Below are positions 16,082 to 25,600 of a stretch of 64,000 nt of DNA, in pieces. The stretch's first letter is position 1. The number at the start of each line of letters is the position of its first letter. The notes beneath the pieces are model-generated. The model saw only the letters and a list, made by a program, of their open reading frames with translations, ran no database searches and was not told the DNA's origin. This DNA is from Chloroflexota bacterium (GTDB taxonomy: Bacteria; Chloroflexota; Limnocylindria; QHBO01): assembly GCA_038040195.1 (NCBI GenBank), contig JBBPIR010000001.1, forward strand, positions 207,661 to 271,660, in the 5' to 3' direction. The translations under genes and the position numbers were made by a program.

Positions 16082-16840
16082 CTACGCCGGCGCTTGGGTG
16101 GCCGGCTTGACCGCGCGGATGATGGCCGAGTACATGCCAGGCGCCGCGTCGTGGGTGGGGGTGACCGAGACATCGGTAAGGCCGACCTCGCGGAGCCCAT
16201 CCGCGAACTCCGAGACCGATAGCGCGCCCGCGATGCAGCCGGCGTAGGAGCCGCGTTCCGCGCGCTCGTCGGGCGTGAGGGAGTCATCGGCCACGATGTC
16301 GGTGATGCCGATCCGGCCGCCGGGGCGCAGGACGCGGGCGACTTCCCGGAAGACGGCGGGCTTGTCGGCCGCCAGGTTGACGACGCAGTTGCTGATCACG
16401 ACGTCGATCGAGGCCGCCGGCAGCGGGATGGCCTCGATGTGGCCCTTCAGGAACTCGACGTTGGTGGCGCCCGCCTCGGCCGAGTTGCGCTGGGCGAGGG
16501 CCAGCATCTCATCGGTCATGTCCAGGCCGAACGCCCGACCGGTGGGGCCGACCCGCTTGGCCGACAGCAGGACGTCGATCCCGCCGCCCGAGCCCAGGTC
16601 CAGGACCCGCTCCCCGGGGTTGAGGTCGGCGACTGCGATGGGGTTTCCGCAGCCGAGGGATGCGAGCACGGCCGCTTCCGGCAGCTCGTCACGCTCGAGG
16701 GTCGAGTAGAAGGCGACCCCGGCGGTCACGCCGCCGCAGCATTCGGCGCCGCAACAGGCCGCCTGGGCATCGTCGTCGAGGACCTCGAGGGCGGCCTTGG
16801 CGTAATGGTCGCGCACGATCTCGTGGATCTGGTTGGTCAT
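16082..16840 (-). CDS. arsM: Arsenite S-adenosylmethionine methyltransferase
   Basis: ArsM methylates As(III) with AdoMet. The 252-residue product has the AdoMet motif VLDLGSGGGIDV (79-90) and the family's conserved cysteines in SLGCGNP (Cys64), ISNCVVNL and YAGCIAGAL, plus a Cys-rich N-terminal segment (ACCGAECCGG). The ATG at 16840 has an AAGGAGAA ribosome-binding site; the frame remains open upstream only because it runs antiphase through arsR. It lies 23 nt after arsR and is surely co-transcribed. Confidence 0.93.
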   Translation of the reverse strand: MTNQIHEIVRDHYAKAALEVLDDDAQAACCGAECCGGVTAGVAFYSTLERDELPEAAVLASLGCGNPIAVADLNPGERVLDLGSGGGIDVLLSAKRVGPTGRAFGLDMTDEMLALAQRNSAEAGATNVEFLKGHIEAIPLPAASIDVVISNCVVNLAADKPAVFREVARVLRPGGRIGITDIVADDSLTPDERAERGSYAGCIAGALSVSEFADGLREVGLTDVSVTPTHDAAPGMYSAIIRAVKPATQAPA

Positions 16841-16863
16841 CGGTTCTCCTTCGGGGTCACTGG

Positions 16864-17157
16864 CTACGCGAGCGGGACGAGGCCTGCTAGGGAGGTGCCG
16901 ATCCCCGCCCAGCGGTGGGCGAAATCGGGCGCGAGCTCGTAGTAGATGTAGGTGCCGCGCCGTTCGGTCGTGACGACGCCCGCCTCGCGGAGCACCTTCA
17001 GGTGGTGACTCACGGTCGGCTGGCTGACGGGGCAGCAGTCGGTGAAGTCGCACGCGCACACCGAACCGGGCGAGGAGGCGAGTTGGCGGAGGATCGACAG
17101 CCGCACAGGGTCGGCGATTGCCTGGAGGAGCTCGACGTCGGGATCGGTGGCTTTCAC
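16864..17157 (-). CDS. arsR: ArsR-family metalloregulator
   Basis: The 97-residue winged-helix repressor has the DNA-recognition helix VSQPTVSHHLKVLREAG and, in the preceding helix region, SVCACDFTDCC, whose cysteines match the trivalent-arsenic site of ArsR proteins (ELCVCDL in the enterobacterial protein). The extra CC pair resembles the longer sites seen in actinobacterial and chloroflexal members. It starts with GTG directly after a TATACT box, so the mRNA should be leaderless. It heads the arsR-arsM operon. Confidence 0.93.
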   Translation of the reverse strand: MKATDPDVELLQAIADPVRLSILRQLASSPGSVCACDFTDCCPVSQPTVSHHLKVLREAGVVTTERRGTYIYYELAPDFAHRWAGIGTSLAGLVPLA

Positions 17158-17163
17158 AGCCGC

Positions 17164-17188
17164 AGTATATAGATCATTGTCAATATAT
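17164..17188 (-). promoter_or_regulatory. arsRM promoter overlapped by an AT-rich operator
   Basis: TATACT (17169-17164, reverse strand) ends 6 nt before the GTG. The surrounding 25 bp are an island of A+T in G+C-rich DNA with ATATA/TATAT half-sites flanking GATCATTGTCAA, an imperfect dyad of the kind ArsR/SmtB repressors bind. Repression by ArsR binding over the -10 is expected. Confidence 0.5.
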
Positions 17189-17382
17189 GCGCCGCGGAAC
17201 GCTTCCAGCAGCTCGCCGGCGAGGTGACTGGGCGGCTACGGCCGGGTCCTGCAACGACCGCAGCCGCCCGAATGAACATCCACAAAACGCAGAAATGGGC
17301 GCGGGATTACAGCTCCGATAGGAACCGGGGCCGAGGCAGCGGTGTAGGGAAGACGACGGAACCTGTATCTGAGGCTGTCCCC

Positions 17383-17937
17383 GTGTCTCGACTGACGCTG
17401 TCGTTCATCGCCGCCGTCCTGCTGGTGCTTGCCACCGCGGGCGCCGCGCTCGCCAAATGCCCTCCCGGGTCGACCGAGGAGCAATGCCAGGGCGTGATCG
17501 CCAATATCGACATGTCCGGACCTCTGCAGGCCGGCACCTCCACCGAGGTCGGCTTCTGGATCCACGAGGGTGGGGAGCCCGTTCGGGTCACCAGCGTGAA
17601 CATCATCTTTGCTCGTGTCGCCGATGGGACGGTCCTCCGCTTCGAGGCCCTACCGAGCGGACCGGATGGCCGATACGCTGCCCAGGTCGAGCTCCCCGCC
17701 GGGGGCGGGTGGACGATGGCGCTCGAGGGCCGCGCCCTGGAGGGCTACACGTTCAGCTTGCCGCTGGAGACGATTCGGGTGACCGACTTGCCGACCGCGC
17801 CGGCTGACGACAGCTCGCCGACCCCGGCCGGTCCATACCCGATCCCGACCTGGGGTTGGGCGGCCCTGGCGGCCACGCTGCTGGCGGTGGTCGTCGGGAC
17901 GGCCCTGATGGGGCGCCGGCGACCCGCCACCGCCTGA
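17383..17937 (+). CDS. Secreted, membrane-anchored protein with a YtkA/CopC-like domain
   Basis: The GTG start at 17383 gives a clean signal peptide ending AALA. A beta-rich domain of about 110 residues follows (TEVGFWIHEGGEPVRV, DGRYAAQVELP), resembling YtkA-like/FixH periplasmic domains. A Pro/Thr linker leads to a C-terminal membrane helix (WAALAATLLAVVVG) and an RRR stop-transfer. Neighbours do not indicate its role. The family label is tentative; export and anchoring are well supported. Confidence 0.65.
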   Translation: MSRLTLSFIAAVLLVLATAGAALAKCPPGSTEEQCQGVIANIDMSGPLQAGTSTEVGFWIHEGGEPVRVTSVNIIFARVADGTVLRFEALPSGPDGRYAAQVELPAGGGWTMALEGRALEGYTFSLPLETIRVTDLPTAPADDSSPTPAGPYPIPTWGWAALAATLLAVVVGTALMGRRRPATA

Positions 17938-17980
17938 CTCGCCGCTCCTCGCCGCTCGCTGACGGCTTGCCCGCGGCCTT

Positions 17981-19150
17981 CTAGAGGTCGCGGGCGAGCA
18001 TGTCGTCGAGGGTCTCCCGCCGGCGGCTGAGCGACAGCTCCCCGTGGTCGAGCACCGCCTCCGCGGGACGCGGTCGCCCGTTGTAGACCGATGCCATGGC
18101 GGCGCCGTAGGCGCCGACCTGACCGATGCCGATGAGCGCACCCGTTCCGGCGTGCCGCAGATCCCCCGGGGATAACCAGCGGCCGATGTCACGGGCAAGG
18201 GTGTCCCCGGCCTCGCACACCGGCCCGGCCAGGTGCACGGTTGCCGGCCCCGTCTCGATGGCAGGTAGCGGCTTCCCCGGCTCGAGGAGACTCACCGGGT
18301 GGTCCGCGCCGTACAGGACCGGGCGGATCAGCTCGGCCATGCCGGCATCGGCTACCAGGTAGGTGAGCCCAGCCTCGGGCCGGGGCTGGACGCGGACCAC
18401 CCGGGTCACGAGCCACCCCGCGTCCGCCACCAGGCTACGTCCCGGCTCCAGGATGAGGCGCGTGGGGTCGGGCAGATGGGGGCGCACCGCCTCGGCCAGG
18501 GCGGGTACGGACAACGCGATTCCCGCTCCCCCACCCAGGTTGACGCGTTCCGCGCCCGCGCGGCCGGCCGCCTGGGCCAGGCGCTCCGCGAGGGAGGAGT
18601 AGGTGCCGACGTCATCGATCGCCGACCCGACGTGCGCGCCCACGCTTTCGAGCTTGCGGCCGGCCGAGCGGCATCGGTCCAGGGCGTCATCAAGATCGGA
18701 CCAGGCGATGCCGAACTTGCTGTCCGCCGCGCCGGTGGCCAGAAGAGCGTGCGTGTCCGGCGCGAGGCCCGGATTGAGGCGCAGGCCGATCCGCGGGGCG
18801 TCGAGCGCCAGCAGAGCGTCCAGCTCCTCGAGCGACTCCGCGTTCAGGAGCGCGCCGGCGTCGCGGGCCGCGGCGTGATCGGTATCGGTCTTGCCGACTC
18901 CGTTCATGACGATGCGCTCCGGTGAGCAGCCCGCCCGCTGGGCCAGCGCGAGCTCTATAGCCGTCACGACCTCGCACCCGGCACCCGCGGCCACGAAACG
19001 CGCAAGCAGCCGCGGGTCGGGGTTGGCCTTCAAGGCATACGCGATCAGGGCGCCGGGAAATGCGGCCTGGTATTCGGCGAGATGGGCCGCCGCGGCGTCA
19101 AGATCGGTGACGTACAGCGGCGTGCCCCAGCGGGCCGCCGCGTCCCGCAA
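17981..19150 (-). CDS. lysA: Diaminopimelate decarboxylase-like PLP enzyme
   Basis: This fold-III PLP decarboxylase should make L-lysine from meso-diaminopimelate. Visible marks are the PLP lysine in IAYALKANPDP, the GVGKTDTDHAAA region, a shortened HVGS, the glycine loop VNLGGGAGI, EPGRSLVADAGW and CEAGDTLA with the substrate-contacting Cys. The length (389 aa) is slightly short at the N-terminus. The start is a TTG 17 nt after the upstream gene, and the same frame is open further up, so the true start is unsure. It is co-oriented with the cyclase genes. Confidence 0.82.
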   Translation of the reverse strand: MRDAAARWGTPLYVTDLDAAAAHLAEYQAAFPGALIAYALKANPDPRLLARFVAAGAGCEVVTAIELALAQRAGCSPERIVMNGVGKTDTDHAAARDAGALLNAESLEELDALLALDAPRIGLRLNPGLAPDTHALLATGAADSKFGIAWSDLDDALDRCRSAGRKLESVGAHVGSAIDDVGTYSSLAERLAQAAGRAGAERVNLGGGAGIALSVPALAEAVRPHLPDPTRLILEPGRSLVADAGWLVTRVVRVQPRPEAGLTYLVADAGMAELIRPVLYGADHPVSLLEPGKPLPAIETGPATVHLAGPVCEAGDTLARDIGRWLSPGDLRHAGTGALIGIGQVGAYGAAMASVYNGRPRPAEAVLDHGELSLSRRRETLDDMLARDL

Positions 19151-19167
19151 TGCGTCCCCGGGGAGCG

Positions 19168-22100
19168 TCAGGCGGGCTGCTCCGCGTCGACCGGGACCGC
19201 CGCCTGCCGTGGCGCGGATCCGGCCGCAGGCAGGGGCGGGGCGGGCGTGCCCTTGAAGGCCGCCCGGTAGCGGTCCACGAAGCCAGCGGCGCCGTTGGAT
19301 GCAAATAGCGCCTCGGCATCCATCCCAGCCTGGCGTGCGTCCTCGAAGCGTTGCCCGAGGTAGGCGTCGAACTGGAGCCCGGCCAATGCCTTCCAGAATC
19401 CCATGCCCAGGGCGTCATAACCTCCCAGCGCGTTGCCATATGCCGCACGCGCCTCTTCCCACCGACCCGCCGAGACTCCGACCAACGCCGCGATCTGATC
19501 CTGTGCCGCCGCGATGACCCTGGTCTGCGGACGGGCGTGCAGGGCCGCCGTCAGCTCATCGGCCCGATCGGGCTCAAGGGCACCGATGGCGGTGACGGCG
19601 ATGATGGGAGGTGCGTAATCCGGACTGTCTGCCAGGGCCGCCGGCATCGCCATCTCGGCCGCTCGCGCCATCTCGCCCATCCCGACCAGGGACAGCGCAT
19701 GCCACGCCGCCTTGCTGGAGGCGTGGAAGGTGTCAACGCCTCGGACCAGCTCCTCCGCCTTCGCGAAGTTCCCCTCCGCCTCGGATCGCTCACCCCGGAA
19801 CGCCTGGAAGGTGCCAAAGTCTATGAGGTACCAGGTCATGCGGAACGAGTCGAGATCCATGCTCGCGAGTTCTGCCTGGGCGGCATCTGCGTCGGACCAG
19901 GTTCCGGCCTCCGTGGCCGTGTCGACCAGCGACAAGAGCATCTGTCCGAGCATGTGGGAGTCGCCGCCCCGACGGGCAACTTCGGCTGACTCGGCGAGGT
20001 AACGCCTCTGCTCGTCCAGGGGGAGCTCACCCGCCTGAATGGACATCAGGTTATTCCGGGCTCGCATTAGGGTCGGGATGTGGCCCGCGCGTTCCGCCAG
20101 GGCTACGGCGCCGCGAAGGATGGCCTCCGCTTCGTCGGGCCGCTCCTGGAGGGCGGTCCCCCTGGTGACAAGGATGTCCGCGGTAATCCGTGGCAGCCGC
20201 CGGGGACCGATGGCCGCCAGGGCCCGGTCCGCCGTGGCTACCGCATCCTCGTCGCGTGCCGTGAGCATATAGGCGCGGGCTAGTTCGCCCATCGCCTCGG
20301 CCCAATCGGTCGCGTTCTCCGGGGTAGCAGCCAAAACGCCTTCCAGGGCGTTGACCGCATCCGAGCCGTGGCCGAGCGAGAGGTGTGCATGAGCAGCGAC
20401 CACGGTCGATCTGAGCGCGCCGTCAGCGTCGGCGGCTTGCCCGTACAGCGCGATCGCCTGCTCGGCATGACCAATGGCCTCGTGCACATTGAAGAGGTAA
20501 GCCGAGTGTGCGGCGCGCTCGTGGAGCGCAGCCTGCTCACCGGCATCATCCGTAACGGTCAGCGCATCTTCCAGGTAGTGGACCGCGCTGGCGTGGGAGT
20601 GGAGCGCAGCGGCCCGCTCCGCGGCTCCGCGCAAAGCGATCCGCGCCTGGGCTCCCAGTGCATCGGCCTCGGGGCCGGCAGAGGTTGCCCGGTAGGCTTC
20701 GACGTAGTGGCTGGCGAGGACCCCGGCCAACTCGTCGTCCCCGAGAGACTCCAGGTGCCGGGCGGCAGCCAGGTGTTTCGTGCGGCGGTCCTTCTTGGCC
20801 AGTGATTCGTACGCGACTTCGCGGACGACGGCCTGGAGGAACCGATATTGGCCGCGCTCCGGGGAGCGGGGGTCGTCGTCGCGCAGCAGCAGCTCGCGAC
20901 GGACGAGGCGATCGAGGCCCTGCTCCAGGTCGCTCTTCTCCCGGCCGGTCATGCCCGACAGCCCGGCCATGGTGAAGCTCAGGCCCAGCACGGCGGCATC
21001 GGTCAGGAGGGCGCGATCGGCGGGGTCATTCGCATCCAGCCGCGCAGCCACCAACGCGCGCAGCGTCTCGGGCACCTGGAGATCGGTCAGTGGCCCGGCC
21101 ATGGCGAAGCCGTCGCCCTCCGGGCGGAGCCGCCCCGTGTCGAGCAGCATCCGGACCGTCTCGACCGCATACAGCGGGATGCCCTCCGAACGCGCCACGA
21201 TGCCGGCCACCGCGTCTTCCGGCAGGCCCGGCACCAGCCCGCGCAGCAGCTCGACCACCGCCTCGGCGGGCAGGGGCTCGAGGGTGATGGTGACCCCGTT
21301 GCGGACGGTCGTGCCCCATCCCGGGCGGCGCTCCAGCAGCTCGGGCCGGGCCAGGGCGATGACGAGGATGGGGTGGGCGCGAGACCAGGTCAGGAGGTGT
21401 TCGATGAAGTCCATGAGGCCCTGGTCGGCCCAGTGCAGGTCGCCGAAAACCATGATCACCGGGTCGCGATCGGCGATCCGCTCGAAGAATGTCCGCCATG
21501 CCGCGAACAGCTCGTCTTTCTCGCCCGAGGGCATGGGCTCCAGGCCCAGCAGGCCCGCCAGCCGGGGCTCGATCCAGCGCCGCTCCTCGGCATCGGTAAC
21601 GAACTCATTCACGCTGGCCGCCAGCAGGCGACGGGCTTCGTCGGGGTCGACGCCCTCGGCGATCCGCGCCCGCTCACGGACCATCTCGGCCAGGGCCCAG
21701 AAGCTGATCCCCTCCCCGTAGGCCGGCGAGCGGCCCGAGTGCCAGTACCCGGTCTCGCTGATCCCGTCGAGGTACTTCTCGAACTCCCAGGCCAACCGAT
21801 GTTTCCCGATACCCGCCTGACCGATGATCGAGACCAGCCGCGGCTTGCGCTCGCGTCCGGTGGCGTGGAACAGGTCCTTGACCAGGCGCAGCTCCTCGTC
21901 GCGGCCCACGAATGGCGGCTCGAGCGTGCCTGTCCGGCCGGCTCCGCCCCGCAAGGCCTGGACGTGGAGGGCGTGCCATGCCTGGATTGGTGCCGCTTTG
22001 CCCTTCAGCAGCTGCTCGCCGGCCTTCTCGTAGGCGATGGCCTCGTTCGTCGCTCGCCAGGTGGCCTCGCCGACCAGGACCGATCCAGCCGGCGCGGCAC

Positions 22101-22698
22101 CCTGGAGGCGTGACGCGGTGTTCACCAGATCGCCGGCAACCATGGACTGACCGGACGCGCCGATGGTGGCCGCGGCCTCCCCGGTCAGGACTGCCGCCCG
22201 GAGGGCGAGGGCTGCGCCGGCATCGGTCATGTTCCCAACCGCGGCGACGAGATCGAGGGCGGCGCGAACGGCGCGCTCGGCGTCGTCCTCGTGGGCAACG
22301 GGGACGCCCCAGACGGCCATCACGGCGTCGCCGATGAACTTCTCGACCGACCCGCCGTAGCGGGCGATGATTTCGTTGCACGTGTCGAAGTAACGCGTCA
22401 GGAGCTCGCGCGTCTCCTCCGGGTCACGATCCTCGGCCAGGGTCGTCGACCCGACGAGGTCCGCGAACAGGATCGACACGAGACGGCGCTCGGCTGAACC
22501 GGTCGCGGGAACCGGCTGTTTCGGGGCCGCGGGTACAGGGCCCGTCGCCGTGAGGTTGGTACCGCATTCGACGCAGAATTTCGCGCTTGCCACGTTCCGC
22601 GCTCCGCACGAGGGGCAGCCCGCCGCCAACTGCGTCCCGCACTCGGCGCAGAACTTGGTGCCGGCGATGGCGGGCGTCTCGCAGGACGGGCAGTTCAC
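19168..22698 (-). CDS. Zinc-ribbon/adenylate-cyclase/AAA/TPR regulator, copy 2 (altered Walker A)
   Basis: The 1176-residue protein has two N-terminal zinc ribbons (CPSCETPAIAGTKFC and CPSCGARN...CVECG). A class III nucleotide-cyclase domain (about 70-230) follows, with both metal aspartates in ILFADLVGST and KFIGDAVMAVWG. Next is an AAA/MalT-like NTPase and a long helical TPR-type C-terminus. The Walker A reads GQAGIGKHRL: the Ser/Thr after Lys is His, so nucleotide binding may be lost. The start overlaps the stop of its paralogue by 4 nt, and the two end alike (KGTPAPP...VDAEQPA). Confidence 0.88.
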   Translation of the reverse strand: MNCPSCETPAIAGTKFCAECGTQLAAGCPSCGARNVASAKFCVECGTNLTATGPVPAAPKQPVPATGSAERRLVSILFADLVGSTTLAEDRDPEETRELLTRYFDTCNEIIARYGGSVEKFIGDAVMAVWGVPVAHEDDAERAVRAALDLVAAVGNMTDAGAALALRAAVLTGEAAATIGASGQSMVAGDLVNTASRLQGAAPAGSVLVGEATWRATNEAIAYEKAGEQLLKGKAAPIQAWHALHVQALRGGAGRTGTLEPPFVGRDEELRLVKDLFHATGRERKPRLVSIIGQAGIGKHRLAWEFEKYLDGISETGYWHSGRSPAYGEGISFWALAEMVRERARIAEGVDPDEARRLLAASVNEFVTDAEERRWIEPRLAGLLGLEPMPSGEKDELFAAWRTFFERIADRDPVIMVFGDLHWADQGLMDFIEHLLTWSRAHPILVIALARPELLERRPGWGTTVRNGVTITLEPLPAEAVVELLRGLVPGLPEDAVAGIVARSEGIPLYAVETVRMLLDTGRLRPEGDGFAMAGPLTDLQVPETLRALVAARLDANDPADRALLTDAAVLGLSFTMAGLSGMTGREKSDLEQGLDRLVRRELLLRDDDPRSPERGQYRFLQAVVREVAYESLAKKDRRTKHLAAARHLESLGDDELAGVLASHYVEAYRATSAGPEADALGAQARIALRGAAERAAALHSHASAVHYLEDALTVTDDAGEQAALHERAAHSAYLFNVHEAIGHAEQAIALYGQAADADGALRSTVVAAHAHLSLGHGSDAVNALEGVLAATPENATDWAEAMGELARAYMLTARDEDAVATADRALAAIGPRRLPRITADILVTRGTALQERPDEAEAILRGAVALAERAGHIPTLMRARNNLMSIQAGELPLDEQRRYLAESAEVARRGGDSHMLGQMLLSLVDTATEAGTWSDADAAQAELASMDLDSFRMTWYLIDFGTFQAFRGERSEAEGNFAKAEELVRGVDTFHASSKAAWHALSLVGMGEMARAAEMAMPAALADSPDYAPPIIAVTAIGALEPDRADELTAALHARPQTRVIAAAQDQIAALVGVSAGRWEEARAAYGNALGGYDALGMGFWKALAGLQFDAYLGQRFEDARQAGMDAEALFASNGAAGFVDRYRAAFKGTPAPPLPAAGSAPRQAAVPVDAEQPA

Positions 22699-25600
22699 GC
22701 GGGCTGCTCCGCGTCGACGGGGATGGCCTTGGGACCCACCCCCATTCGCGTCGCCGGTGGGGCCGGCGTGCCCTTGAAGGCGGCACGGTAGCGCTCAACG
22801 ACGCCTTGAGCGCCGCGCTCCGCGAACCAGGCCTCGGCCTCGGCGCCAGCGGTTCGCGCCTCCTCGAATCGGTCCCCGAGATACGAGGCGTACTCCAGGC
22901 TGAGCATCGAGGCGTCTAGATGGAACTCCAGGTCGCGGAAGGCGGAAAGCGCCTGCGGGTATGTGGCCTGGGCCTCGTCCCACCGTTCGGCGGTGGCGGC
23001 CGTGGCCGCTCGGAGTTGGAGGCGAACGGCGAGGGCGAGCGCAGATGCCCGGTGCTCCGCGAAGCTCTGGGTGATTCGCTCCACGGAGGCCCGGTCACCC
23101 AGCTGTGCCGCGGCCAACGCGCCGATCGATGCCATGAAGACGTCCTGTCCGCCACCACCGGGATATGCCTGGATCCGACGCAGCGCCTCGGCCGGGTCGC
23201 CCAGCAAGTGCAACGCGCGAGTGATCTCAACCTCGAGGCCGGCCCGCTGGGGCAGGGTGTCGATCGATTGGAGTTGCTCAACCGCCTCTTCGAGGGCTGC
23301 TCGACTGGACGAGGGGTCACCGCGCAGGGCCAGCAGTTGAGCGCGATAGCTGGCGGCGAATCCCGCCCGGTAGACCTTCGCGTGCTCGGACTGCTCGGCC
23401 GAGGCGATCTCCGCTGCCTCCCAGTCGCCCAGCGCGATAAGCGTCGGGAGCCGATGGGTAAGGAATTGGGTCAGCCACCCGAGATACCCGAACCTCCGCG
23501 CAAGCTCGAGCCCCTCATCCACGAGAGCGAGCATGTCCGATGCCGTGACGTCCTCGACAATGGTCGATTGCAGGTTGTTTCGCGCTCGCAGGGCCGACCA
23601 GTAGTGGCCGTTGCGGTCGGCGAGGATGATGGCCCCGCGGAGCATGGCTTCGGCTTCGTCGATGCGCTGGGCGTCGGCGATAGCCGGGCCACGGGTGACG
23701 AGCGCCTCTACGATGACCTCCGTCTCGCGCGCGGTAGCCGCCGCGCGAAGCGCCTTGTCGGCCATCTCGACAGCCTCCAGGTTGCGGTCGGTCAACATGT
23801 AGACCCGGGCCAGCTCGGCGAACGCGGCAGCCGCTCCCGGCTCGTCCTCGGACAGCCCGGCCGTCAGCGGCTCGAGGATGGCGATGGATTCGACGCCGTG
23901 CCCATAGTTGGTGTTGAACTTGGCGGCCAGGGTCGCGGCCCGGGTCGCGGCGGGCCGGTCCCCCGACTTCGACGCCAGCTCTGCCGACGTGCGCGCGTAG
24001 TCCACGGAGTTCGTGTCTCCGGAACTGTCCGCGGAGATCGCGGCGTCCCGGTAGAGCGCGGCCTGCTCGGCCGGATCGGACGTGATGGTCAGGGCATCCT
24101 GGAGGTGGCGGAGCGCAACGGCGTGGGAGTGGAGCGCCGTGGCGCGGTCGGCGGCCGCGCGCAGCGCGATGCGAGCCTGCGCCGCCAATGCGTCGGCCTC
24201 GGGTCCCGCCGGCGTGGCCCTCAGCGCCTCGAGGTAGTGGCTGGCCAGAATCCCGGCCACCTCCTCATCGCCCAGCGCCTCGAAGTACCGGGCCGCGGCC
24301 AGGTGCTTGGCGCGGCGGTCCTTCTTCGACAGGGTTTCGTAGGAGATCTCTCGCACGATGGCCTGCACAAACCGGTACTGGCCGCGTTCCGGCGAGCGCG
24401 GGTCGTCGTCGCGGATCAGGAGCTCGCGCCGAACCAGGCGCTCCAAGACGTCGGGCAGGGCGGCCTCGTCCTTTCCCGTCACACCGGCCAGCGCGGCCAG
24501 GGTGAAGCTCTGGCCCAGGATTGCCGCATCGGCCAGCAGGGCGCGATCCTCCGGGTCGTTGGCATCGATGCGGGCCGCCACCAGCGCCTGGAGCGTCTCC
24601 GGCACCGCCAGCTTCTCGATCGGGCCGGAAAGCACGTACCCGTCCCCTTCCGCGACCACCCGCCCCTGGTCGATGAGCATCCGAACGGTCTCAACCGCGT
24701 AGAGCGGAATCCCCTCCGCGCGCTGCAGGATGGTCGCGACCGCGTCGTCGGGCAGACCGGGCACCAGGCCATGCAGGAGCTCGCGCATCGGTCCATCGCC
24801 GAGAGGCTCGAGGGCCAGGGTTGTCGCGTTGCGGACGGCGCTGCCGCCCCACGCCGGATGGCGCTCGAACAGGTCGGGCCGGGTCATGGCCAGCACATAG
24901 ATAGGATGGCTGCGCGACCAGGTCAGGACGTGTTCGATGAACTCCAGGAGGGCGGCGTCGGCCCAGTGCAGGTCCTTGAAGACCAGGACCACCGGGTCTC
25001 GGTCGGCCATCCGCTCGAAGAACGTGCGCCAGGCCGCGAACAGCTCCTCGCGTTGCCCGGTGGGCATCTCCTCCAGGCCCAGCAGGCCCGCCAGGCGGGG
25101 CTCGACCCAACGCCGCTCCTCCGCATCGGTCAGCCATTCCTCGGCGCAGGCGGCCAGCTTGCGGCGGGTGGAGTCGGGGTCATCGGTCTCGGCGATACCG
25201 GCTCGCTCGCGGATCATCTCGGCCAGCGCCCAGAAGCTGATCCCCTCGCCGTACGACGGGGAACGTCCTGCGTGCCAGTAGGCGGTCAGGGTCACGCCGT
25301 CGATGTACTTCTCGAACTCCCACCCCAGTCGGCTCTTCCCGATCCCGGCCTGGCCGACCACGGTCACCAGACGCGGCTTCCGCTCGCGGATGGTGGCGTG
25401 GAACAGGTCCTTGATCAGGCGCAGCTCGTCGTCGCGGCCGACGAACGGCGGCTCCAGGGCCGTGCGGCGCCCGGCGCCACCCCGCATGCCCATGACGCGG
25501 ACGGCCCGCCAGGCGGCGATCGGGGCGGTCTTGCCCTTGAGCACCTGCTCACCGGCCTCCTCGTAGCTGATCGCCCCCGACGTGGCGCGGTAGGTGGACT

